Origin: Inia geoffrensis
Lineage: Eukaryota > Chordata > Mammalia > Artiodactyla > Iniidae
Reading direction: 5' to 3'
Assembly (NCBI GenBank): GCA_036417435.1
Contig: CM070905.1
Coordinates: 20,685,592-20,749,591, forward strand
Length of the DNA stretch: 64,000 nt
In this document: one piece after another, positions 23,595 through 33,155 of the stretch
How positions within the stretch are numbered: the first letter of the stretch is position 1
Layout of the letters: the number at the start of each line of letters is the position of its first letter
Made by a program: the position numbers and the translations under genes
The notes under the pieces: model-generated
What the model was told of the DNA's origin: nothing
Databases searched by the model: none
What the model saw: the letters and a program-made list of their open reading frames with translations, nothing else

Positions 23595-23606
23595 CGCGCG
23601 TGCGTT
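23553..23606. repeat. (TG)n(CG)n alternating purine-pyrimidine tract
   Basis: About 17 TG units run straight into seven CG units (23587-23600) and end in TGCG. Long CG runs are rare in methylated mammalian DNA. Confidence 0.95.
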
Positions 23607-23659
23607 TGTGTGTCTCTGTGTGTGCACATGTGTCTGTGTGTGTTTGGTTGAGGGACGCA

Positions 23660-24580
23660 TCATTCAGCTCTGAGGGCTAAGCCTGTAAAAAATATCCAAT
23701 ATGTCTGCTAAAGAAAGGAAATCTCAGAGCCCGTATTTCTCGTAGTCCCCTGGTCTGCAGAGTTGCTGAGTATCTTTGATCTGTATTTTAAGGGCAAGCC
23801 CCTCCTTTGCTCTGATCTTCATAGTCGTCTGTCTTGCTGTAGTGGGGAAGGGTTGGTGCCTGGGACCTGGGGCGGCGGGGTGGGGGAAATAAATAATTGA
23901 CAAAGCACATTCTCCCAAGCTGTTTTGGAGTTCAGTAGGGAGGCCTGAGGGGCAGTGGGAGCTCTCAAGGCTATTTGGAGGTGAGGGGCAGACCGTGCGG
24001 TTCTGAGCAGCTGAACTGGCAGAAAGGTGAGCTTAGGAGGAGAACGTGCCCATGCTTCTGGGGTGTGTAGCCATGGTCCTGAAAGCTGGGTAATTCGGTA
24101 AAATGAGAAAAGGGATGTTGTGTCTTTAACAGCAGGTCCCTAAAGGGAATATATTTGTTAAACATTATAATTACCCTTCAGCAACTGAATTCCATGGCAA
24201 ATGAGAACTCAATAGCAATTGAGAACTATATAGCAATTGAAGCCACACCGAAGCCCATTACTGTTTCTCAAATGATGCTTTCATTTAGATGAGGCAGATA
24301 ATTATACATTTTGATTAGGTCACTGCTCTCAAGGGGATATGGCAGTTTTCAGGATTGCCCCCCTCCCTGTAAATAATGTCCTGGAATGGCAGCCATCTCC
24401 CAGCTCTCTTTCCTTCTTTCTTTCTGGATCTAGATAACGAGATAAAGATACAGATGCACAGACACAGACATAGACAGACATATACATATGCAGGTACAGC
24501 TCCATTTTTCTGTCTCTGCCTTAACACTTAGGGACACTGAGATGTGTGAGTCTGTGGCCAGGGTGGAAGAGATCAGAACT
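23660..24580. other. Mostly unique DNA with a GACA/GATA-like patch
   Basis: A loose 'agata/acaga' purine-rich patch lies at about 24428-24490. No gene or clear mobile element was seen. Confidence 0.4.
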
Positions 24581-24699
24581 AATAATAATGCCTTAGGTGT
24601 TATACTTCATTTCACAAAATGTATTTACATGCATTGTTTCTTTTGATCACTGCAAGGTTTCTTTAGAAACCTTAATTTTTTTTTTTTTCTTCTGAATTA

Positions 24700-24780
24700 G
24701 GAGGGAGCTGGACTAAAACAAAACAAAATAAAACAAATCTCTCAGGTGCCTTCCAGCTCTGGTCTTGAGCCTATATTCAT
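24700..24780 (+). repeat. Possible LINE-3/CR1 3' end
   Basis: 'gggagctggactaaaac' and, after an A-rich insert, 'caggtgccttccagctctgg' resemble the CR1/L3 3' end. Confidence 0.4.
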
Positions 24781-24781
24781 A

Positions 24782-24930
24782 TTGTCCTTTCACAGATGAG
24801 AGGACGGAGTCTGGGGAGGTCAAATGGCCGTCCCAGGGCCGCCTGACTCTTTAAGATGTCGACCTGAGTACGGAGCCCCAAGTCTTCTGATTCTAGTGTT
24901 TTTTCATCTATACGATGCTCTACCCTCCAG
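24782..24930 (-). repeat. MIR fragment
   Basis: 'tttcacagatgagaggacgg' followed by 'aggtcaaatggccgtcccag' and 'gtcttctgattctagtgt' matches the MIR complement in order. Confidence 0.6.
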
Positions 24931-25184
24931 TGGATTCTAATTGCATTCATGATAAAACTAAATGCAGCGTATGTGTCCTGCGGGGTCCCGGCTGCTCCCA
25001 GGCTGCCTCTTCCCCCTTGAGTTGCCCCGTACCTGCTCTGTCCTGGAAGAACCCCGCCCCTGCCCGGGAGCAACACCGATGAGAACGTGACTTAAGTACC
25101 CCTTTCACGTTTTCTTCACAGAAGTTGCCACAATTGTAACAACTCATTTGCAAAAGTTAAAAAAAAAGAGAGAGAAAAAAAAAG

Positions 25185-25270
25185 CGTGTTTCACCCCTTT
25201 ATCTCTAGCACCTGCCAGAGTTGCTGTCATATAGCAAGCATCGAATTAATATTTGTTGAATGAACTTGTG
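25185..25270 (+). repeat. LINE-2 3' terminus
   Basis: 'tatctctagcacctgccaga' then 'taatatttgttgaatgaa' is the classic L2 3' end. Confidence 0.65.
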
Positions 25271-28003
25271 CGTTAAGGAATTAACTGTGAATAAATAATG
25301 GCCGGGAACCTCTGAAATCACTGTCTCTGAAGATCCTGTAGAGCTAATTACTTCCAGAAAATTTAATAAAACGCAATCATTTCCTCACTCCGTTTTTCTT
25401 CTCCACCAGCACTCTTCCTCCAAATTCTTTGGCCAATTTCTGCTATATTTAGAGACCCTGCTGCTATCTAGTTAGACCAACAGTACATATTCTTCAAGTT
25501 TTTTTCTCCCTGAAGCATGCGGGTGCATTGCTTCAGGATCAGTTTTTCGTATAAAGGACATTCCTTTGAGACAGTAGGCTTGAAATCCCCCTGGTTTTCA
25601 GATGAGAAAACTGAGTCGTAGACGCTCTCTACAGATGACAAACATCTGGGTTAAAAGGTTTCATATATTTCAAAATATCTGGATAATTAAATAAACTTCT
25701 CAGTTCCCTTCCAGATGGTTGATGCCACATAGATGGAACCACAGAAAGACTTTGTTTCAGAGTCTGAAAAATAAGCTCGTGGTGGCAGTGGAATTTGAAT
25801 CTTGTTCACAAATCTTCATCTCCGCTGAGGTGTGTTGCCTAGGAAGATAAATATATATATAGTTGTCCTTCCCTCTGAGTGGACTGCTCTGCGTCCAACC
25901 TCCTGCTTTCTGGCAGAGATCTCCCTGTAATTCCTCTCTCTGCCTTTGGCCTAACAAAATCCTTCACTCTAACTTGGGCTCAGCCCAGCACTGTTCTTTA
26001 TTTATTAGCGTTGCCTGCAGGGTTCTAAGACCACCGGGCCTACGCACAAATCTATAAAAACACACGCAGTAAACTCCCCCTGAAGAGTCCGCCGTCACTG
26101 GGGATCTTAGACTAAAAAGGTTTGTGTTGGAGGCAAAGAGAAGGCCGGCTTTCTACGAATTGAATGAAGAGGGAGATGTGAAGCCCTTGATTCTTTCTTG
26201 GGAAACGTTCTGAGCCCCCCCCACCTGCCTGAGATGAAATGTCAAAGGCTCTGGCTGATCATGGCAAACTGGGTTAGAGAGACAACAAAAGAATTTTGGT
26301 GTCTTGGTATCTTAAGATTCCCCAAAGTGGACATGGATTCAGAGCCTACCTATTGCACAACTCCTGGGGGCATCAGTTACAAAGAACGTATTATTTGTGT
26401 CCCTAAGAGCTATGCCACATGGTAGCCTTGGGGGGACTCCCATTTGGCTGGAATCCTGGCTATGAGCAGCTTTTCTTGAGTCGCACACTCCCGACCACCA
26501 GAGGAAGGTGAAGGAAGCCCCTTGCAGAGGAGGATCACAAAGGTGAGAGGATGTGGAGAAGAGAAGGACAGGGAAACACAGGCCACAGAGCTTTGCACTC
26601 AGCACACCGTGGTGGGCCACACCTTGGCTGAGCAGGTCTGACTTACCAGCCACCTCCTCTGTTTACCCCTGTGGGCTCTGCAAAGATCACCGTTTCCTGT
26701 GGATGCATTTAAAAATGTTGGGGAGTTCTGCTGGGTTTAGATGGAGGTGTCTCTGGACGCAAGTAAAATTTCAAGGCTCTTATGTCTGGAAGAGACTCCT
26801 GGCTGAGAAACATCCCTTCCCTGCTACCAGTCTGTCCATTTGGATGCTGCCGCCTGTGTAAGCAGGGATGTTGCTATAATGTTGAAGCCCTTGGAAACAG
26901 GTGGATTCACAACCTCTCCTTGGGAATCCTCCTTCCCTATGTCCCTGTCTTCTTTGTTCTTGAATGTGAATCCCTCCAGGAGCATTCTTCACTCTCTAAC
27001 ACATGTTTGAAGGAAGAAGAAGGTTGGTTACTATCATTCCTATGAGAGCCCCACACATAGAGGAACAGTCCTAATTTGATCCGGCCTCCAATTTTTTGTT
27101 TGGGTTAAAGCTTTGATACGTTCTCTGTTTGACCTTTAAAAATCCCCTTTGCTTGCCTCTGGACTTCTCAGGACTTGCTGAGGATATGGAACCCAGTATT
27201 TCCTGAGCCAGAATAAATTTCCAGCCATGTCCTTGTTCCTGGATGATTGGTTCTATGATACCGCCACCTGGGTCTCACTTCCGTTATGGTGGCCAACAGC
27301 AGTGGACTTAGATCTGTCCTAGCCAAACAGCCAAAACAGCTACGGGTGATAAAGAAAAAAACAGGGCTGCTCCCTTGCGAGAGTCTGCCATTCTGTGTTG
27401 TTCTTGGTTCAGAGTAGAAATGAGAATATAGGACTATTTAAAACATGAACCCCTCTACTTTTGTTTTCTAAAAACAGCATTGACCAAACACAGGAAGTTC
27501 ATCTTTAATATCACTGTTTATAAGCTGTTCGGCAATGTTTGCTGTGGTTATAATTGGTGTCATTAAGCCTAGGTGACATTATTAATGCTGCTGATTAAAT
27601 TGCTATAAACCTAACTTCACCATTTATACAAACAGCTGCATCTGAGCTGCCAGGGGGCAAGAATACAGGCCCGCTGGCAGGCGCAGTCGGGAAGAAAAAG
27701 GAACCCCAGTTTGTTACCTACCTGTCAGAGCTTCTAAGAAGATCCAGTTCCAAACATCTTCACTCACTATTAGTAAAGTGTTTTCACTTTCTAAAACAGT
27801 TCTTTTGAGAACTGGACATCCTGATTCTGTGAGAGCGCTTTATAAAGGGAAGTCAGATACCCCCTTCTTACTCTCCTGTCCCCGAGTCTCTCCTTCCTCC
27901 TCCCTTCAAACCCCGCATCAGTTATCTGCTGCTGTGTTGTGGTCATTTCTCAGTCGTTACCTGTCTGCGATTCTACCACTTAACAAGATGAATACCTCCC
28001 CCG
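25271..28003. other. Unique non-coding DNA with a conserved-looking core
   Basis: No interspersed repeat of note. The segment at about 27480-27665 is AT-rich and complex, with several TAAT/ATTA cores, and ends in 'gccagggggcaa', which resembles part of the CTCF core. No exon is supported. Frames in 26100-27050 overlap on both strands without domains. Confidence 0.4.
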
Positions 28004-28681
28004 CTTTTTTTAAATTTAATTCTTTATCGCGGTAAAAAATCACGTGAGATGAGATCTACCTTATTAAGAAATTCCTGTGTATAGTACATTGTTAACTATA
28101 AGCACAATGTTACCAGCAGGTCTCTAGAACTTTCTCATCTTGCCCAACTGCAGTTCTATACCCACTGAACAGCAACTCCCCATTTTCCCCTCCCCCCTGC
28201 TTCTGGCAACCACCATTCTACCTTCTGCTTTTATGAGTTTGACTATGTCGTATAAGTAGACTCATGCAGCATTTGTCCTGTGACTGATTTATTTCACTGA
28301 GCAGAATGTCCTCAGGGTTCCCCCATGTTGTAGCATACAATAGGTTTTCCTGCCTTTTTAAAGCTGAATAATATTCCATTCTATGTATATACCACATTTT
28401 CTTTATCCATTCATACACTGATGGACATTTAGATTGTTTCTACCTAAATTGTGAATAATGCTGCAATGAACATGGGAGTGAAAATATCTCTTCAAGATAT
28501 CGTTTTTAATTCATTTGGATAAATCCCCAGAAGATGGATTGCAGGCTCATAGGGTAGCTCTATTTTTAATTTTTGACCTCCGTACTGTTTTCAGCAGTGG
28601 CTGCACCAGTTTACAGTCCAACCAACATAGCACAAGGGCTCTTCTCCATGTCATCACCAACACTTGTTATTTTATGTTTTT

Positions 28682-28814
28682 GTTTTTGTTTTTGTTTTCT
28701 TTTTTGGCTGCACCACGCAGCTTGCGGGATCTCAGTTACCCCGACCCGAGATTAAACCCGAACCACAGCAGTGATAGCCCAGTATCCTAACCACTAGGCC
28801 ACCAGGGAACTCCC
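28682..28814 (-). mobile_element. tRNA-derived SINE, minimal form, nested in LINE-1
   Basis: T-rich tail, then 'ggctgcaccacgcagcttgc', B-box complement region 'gagattaaacccg' and head complement 'ccaccagggaactccc'. Near-duplicate flanks (tattttatgttttt, tattttctgttttt) at 28668-28681 and 28815-28828. Confidence 0.88.
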
Positions 28815-29350
28815 TATTTTCTGTTTTTTTGTTTTGTTCTGTTTTGTTTGTTTTATAATGGCCACCCTATCAGGTATGAGGTGACTTTCTCATTGTGATT
28901 TTGATTTGCACTTCCCTGATGATTAGTGATGTTGAACATCTTTTCATATGCTGGTTGACCATTTGTATGTCATTTTTGAGAAATGTATGTTCAAGTCCTT
29001 TGCCCATTTTTAAATTGGGTTATTTGCGGGTCTTTTTGGTTACTGAGTTCCTTATGTATTTTGGATTAGTTCCTTATATATTAACCCCCTTATCAGATAT
29101 GTGGTTTGCAAATATTTTTGTCATACCTTAGATTGCCTTTTCGCATTATTGATTGTTTCCTTCACTGCACAGAAGCTTTTAGTTTGATATAGTCCTACTT
29201 GTCTATTTTTGCTTTTGTTTCCTGTGCTTTGGTGTCATATCAGGAAGTCATTACCAAGACCAATGATATGAAGTTTTTCCCGTATGTTTTCTTCGAGTGT
29301 TTTATAATTTCAGGTTAACATTTAAGTCTTTAATCCATTTTCAGTTGATT

Positions 29351-29683
29351 ATTTTTAAATTTTTTATTTATTTTTATTTATTTTTGGCTGCCGTGGGTCT
29401 TTGTTGCTGCGTGCGGGCTTTCTCTAGTTGCGGCGAGCGGGGGCTGCTGTTCGTTGCGGTGCGCGGGCTTCTCATTGCAGTGGCTTCTCTTGTTGCAGAG
29501 CACGGGCTCTAGTCGCGCGGGCTTCAGTAGTTGTGGCGCGTGGGCTCGAGCGCAGGCTCCGTAGTTGTGGCACACGGGCTTATTTGCTCCGCGGCATGTG
29601 GGATCTTCCCGGACCAGGGATCGAACCCGTGTCCCCTGCGTTGGCAGACGGATTCCCAAACACTGAGCCACTAAGGAAGTCCC
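29351..29683 (-). mobile_element. CHR-type SINE, long form, nested in LINE-1
   Basis: Tail with TTTATTTA units, internal 'ctctagttgcggcgagcggg', B-box complement 'ggatcgaacccg', head complement 'ctaaggaagtccc'. Exact 11-bp duplications (ttcagttgatt) at 29340-29350 and 29684-29694. Confidence 0.93.
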
Positions 29684-30570
29684 TTCAGTTGATTTTTGTG
29701 TATGGTGTAAGATAAGGGTCCAATTTCATTCTTTTGCTTGTGGAGATCCAGCGTTCCCAACACTGTTTGATGAAGAGACTGTCCTTTTCCCACTGAATTG
29801 TCTTGCCACCATTGTCAGAGATTATTTAATCATCTACATATATGCAAGAGTTTATTTCTGAGCTCTGTATTTTGTTCCATTGGTTTGTATGTCTGTCTAT
29901 ATGCTAGTAACATGTTGTTTTGACTACTGTTGTTTTGTAATAGAAAAAAAAGTCAGGAAGTGTAATGCCTCCAGCTTTGTTCTTTTTTCTTAAGATTGGC
30001 TATTTGGGGTTCCTTGTGTTTGCATGTGAATTTTAGGATTGATTTTTCTATTTCTTCAAAAAATGCCATTTGGATTTTGATAGGGATTGCATTGAATTTG
30101 CAGATCACATTGGGTAGTATGGACATTTAGCAATATTAAATTTTCCAGTCCATGAACATGGATGTCTTGCTATCCATTTGGGTCTACTATAATTTCTTTC
30201 AACATTGTTTTATGGTTTTCAGTATGCAAGTCTTTCACCTCCTTGGTTACATTTATTCCAAAGTATTTTATTCTTTTTGATGCTATTGTAAATGGGATTG
30301 TTTTCTTAAATTCCTTTTCAGATTGTTTGTTATTAGTGTGTAGAAATACAAGTGATTTTTGTATATTGATTTGTATCCTACAGCTTTGCTGAATTTGCTT
30401 ATTAATTTTAACCTTTTTTTGGCATCTTCAGGGCTTTCTACATATAAGATAATGTCATCTTGGCTAACATTCTTTCTAATTTGGATGCCTTTTATTTCTT
30501 TTTCTTGCCTAATTGCTCTAGCTAGGGCTTCTAGTACCATGTTGAGTAGAAGTGTCAAGAGTGGGCATCC

Positions 30571-30745
30571 GCCTGCCGATGCAGGGGACACGGGTTCGTG
30601 CCCTGGTATGGGAAGATCCCACATGCTGCGGAGCGGCTGGGCCCGTGAGCTGTGGCCGCTGAGCCTGCGCGTCCGGAGCCCATGCTCTGCAACGGGAAGA
30701 GCCACAACATGAGAGGCCCGCGTACGCAAAAAAAAAAAAAAAAAA
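30571..30745 (+). mobile_element. CHR-type SINE, short form, 5'-truncated, nested in LINE-1
   Basis: Starts at 'gcctgccgatgcaggggaca', so the first 30 or so bases with the A box are absent, yet the B-box-like block and A-tail are present. Exact 14-bp duplications (aagagtgggcatcc) at 30557-30570 and 30746-30759 show that the truncation happened during insertion. Confidence 0.94.
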
Positions 30746-31835
30746 AAGAGTGGGCATCCTTGCCTCATTCCTGATCTTATCAGAAAAGCTTTCAGTTTTT
30801 CACTGTTGAATATGATGTTAGCTGAGGGCTTTTCATATATTGGCCCCTATTCTATTGAAGCAATTTCCTTCTATTTCTTGTTTGTTGAATGCTTTTATTG
30901 TGAAAAGATGTTGAATTTTGTCAGATACTTTTTCTGCATCTATTGAGATGACATGAGATTTTTATCCTTCATTATATTAATGTGATGTGTCATATTGATT
31001 GATTTTTGTATGTTGAACCATCCTTGCATCCCAGTGATTAAATTCCACTTGTTCATGTTGTATGGTCTTTTTAATGTGATGTTGAATTGGTTTGCTAGTA
31101 TTTTGTTGAGGATTTTTGCATCTATATTTGTCCAGGAATGTTGAGCTATAGTTTTCGTGTAATGTCTTTGTCTGGCTTTGGTATCAGTGTAATACTGGCC
31201 TCATGAGTTTGGAAGTGTCCCCTCCTCTTCAGTTATTTGGGAGAGTTTGAGAAGGAGTGACATTAATTCTTCTTTAAATGTTTGGTAGAAATCTCCAGTG
31301 AAACTATCTGTTCCTGGACTTTTCTTTGTTGGAAGGTTTTTGATTTTTTTATTCAGTCTCCTAACTAGTTATAGGTCTGTTCAGATTTTCTGTTTCTTCA
31401 TGAATTAGTCATGGTAGGTTGTCTGTTTCTAGGAATTTATCCATTTCTTCTAGATTTTCCAATTTGTTGGCATGTAACTGTTCAAAGTAGTCACTTATAA
31501 TCCTTATTTCTATGGCATCAGTTGTAATGTCTCCCCTTTCATTTCTGATTTTATTTATTTGAGTCTTCTCTCTTTTTTTCTTAGTCTAGCTAAGGGTTTG
31601 TCAATTTTGGTGACCTTTTCAAAAGACCAGCTCTTAGTTTCATTTTTTCCTACTGTTGTTCTATTCTCTAATTTGGTTTTTCTTGCTTTGGTCTTTGTCA
31701 TTTCCTTTCTTCTTCTGACTTTGGGCTTGGTTTATTCTTTTTCTAGTTCCTTGAGATGTAAAGTTAGCTGCGTTTCTGAGATCTTACCCCATCCTTCTCA
31801 AACACGCTTTTCTCTTGGCCGTAGAGGATCTCTTT

Positions 31836-31965
31836 TTCTATATCTCTGTCTCTCTCTCTTGCCTCTCCCCTCCCCCTCCCCCACCCCTTCTCTCTCTTTT
31901 TCTGTGCTTTCCTTTCTCTCCCTCTCCCTCCCCTCCTTTCTCCCTGTCTACCTTGCTGTTGCTCC
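31836..31965. repeat. CT-rich low-complexity tract
   Basis: Mostly CTCT, CCCTCC and TTCTCT runs, between the LINE-1 and the LINE-2. Confidence 0.8.
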
Positions 31966-32029
31966 TTCTCATACCCCTTTGTTAGAATGTCTTGGCCCAT
32001 TATCCTTGCACCTGTTCTTTTCTCTAACT

Positions 32030-33155
32030 CACTATCTAGGGGAGTCTCATTTAATTCCTTGTCTTCAAACACCATCTAGACATTGGTGATTTATAAAATC
32101 ACATCTCCAGTCCCATATCTTTCTCCTGAGTTCCACACTCATATAAATACCCTCATGCTTGCTCAATATCTATACTTGGAAGTCTAATAAAGATTTCAGA
32201 CTTAACATGCCCAACATTAAACTCTTGATTTCTCTGTAAAATCCTGCCCCACTCCCAGTCTTTTCCAGTAAGTTAATGGCAATTCCACTCTTGTTGCTTA
32301 GGCCATACTTTGGAGTTATCCTTGACTCCTCTCTTTCTCTCCCACTGTATGTTCAATTGGCTATAAAACCTGCTGGATCTGTCTTCCAAATACATGCAGG
32401 CTCTGACCATGTCTCACATCTCTACCACTGTCACTTTAAACCAACTCACAGTATTCTCTTTCCTGGACTGTTGCAATAGCTTCCTTAATGGTTTCCTTGC
32501 TTCTTCTCATCCCCCCCATCCCAAAGTCTATTCTCAGTGTGGCAACCAGAGGAGACCTTTTAAAATATCAGTGGGTTTGTGTCACTCCTGTACTCAAAAT
32601 CTTCCAGTGGTTTCCCTTCTCGCTCAGAGTCAAATCCACGGTTCTTACGGTGGCCCTTGAGGTCCCTCACCAGCTGACCTCCTGCTCTCTCTCCACACTC
32701 ACTCCCTTGCTCCGTAGTCTCCAGACACATTTGGCCTCTTGGCTCTTTCTTCAGCATGCCCCAAAGACTCCCGCCACAGAGTCTCTGCATCTTCAGTTCT
32801 TTCCTCCTGGAATTCCTTTCTCCCGTGTGTCCATATAACTAACTCCCTTCCTTCCTTCAAGTCCCACTGTCGCTTTACCCTGCTATGTAAAGCAGCCATA
32901 CCCCCATCTCTGGCACTCTCTACCCCCTTTTCCCAGGCTTATTCCCAGGCCTTTTCTTTTTCACAGCACTCAGACACACCTGACATAGGAGGTATTTATA
33001 TGTTTATGACTGCTTGTCTCCCCCGCCATCAGGATACAAGCCACATGAGAACAGAGATTTTTCTCTTTTTCATCACTGTATCTCTTATACCTAGAACAGT
33101 GCCAGGCACATGGTTCGTACTAGATAAATGTTAATTGAATGAATGAATGAAGGAG
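32030..33155 (+). repeat. LINE-2, long 3' portion (about 1.1 kb)
   Basis: Order of words follows L2: 'tatatctttctcctgagttc'-like part, 'aagtctattctcagtgtggc', 'caaaatcttccagtggtttc', 'cttgaggtccctcaccagct', 'ggaattcctttctcccgt', then 'atacctagaacagtgccagg' and a terminal 'ttgaatgaatgaatga'. Stop codons are present in all frames over most of the length, so coding is lost. Confidence 0.85.

Larger units (their letters stand above)
28218..31770 (-). pseudogene. LINE-1 ORF2 remnant (reverse transcriptase), inactive
   Basis: Intact ORF2 encodes the endonuclease and reverse transcriptase that copy LINE-1 and, in trans, SINE RNA. Here only scattered pieces are open. At 28218-28418 the minus strand gives a C-terminal piece with YIHRMEYYSALK and an acidic stretch ending LLSEINQ. 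At about 30290-30530 it gives a piece with SQDDIILY, at the place of the catalytic Phe-Ala-Asp-Asp motif: the two aspartates survive but the Phe-Ala pair is lost. The distance from the Asp-Asp pair to the C-terminus fits normal ORF2 once SINE lengths are subtracted, so the piece is colinear. No endonuclease domain is left. It cannot make active enzyme. Confidence 0.85.
28004..31784 (-). mobile_element. LINE-1, 5'-truncated, with three nested SINEs
   Basis: Poly-T at 28004-28010 marks the 3' end. Going right, the complement reads the 3' untranslated region, the ORF2 C-terminus, the reverse transcriptase region and the upstream part of ORF2, ending near 31784. About 3.1 kb of LINE-1 remains after subtracting SINEs at 28682-28814, 29351-29683 and 30571-30745. 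The 5' untranslated region, ORF1 and the start of ORF2 (endonuclease) are missing. Frameshifts and stops are frequent. Divergence places it in an older L1M-like group. Confidence 0.9.

Noticed and set aside
27640..27665. CTCF-site candidate 'gccagggggcaa'
   Set aside because: The 3' core fits but the upstream CCAC part does not; too weak to list as a site without matrix scoring.
31559..32089. 176-codon plus-strand frame rich in Leu, Ser and Phe
   Set aside because: It runs from antisense LINE-1 through a CT-rich tract into LINE-2; the apparent membrane-like composition is an artefact of pyrimidine-rich DNA.
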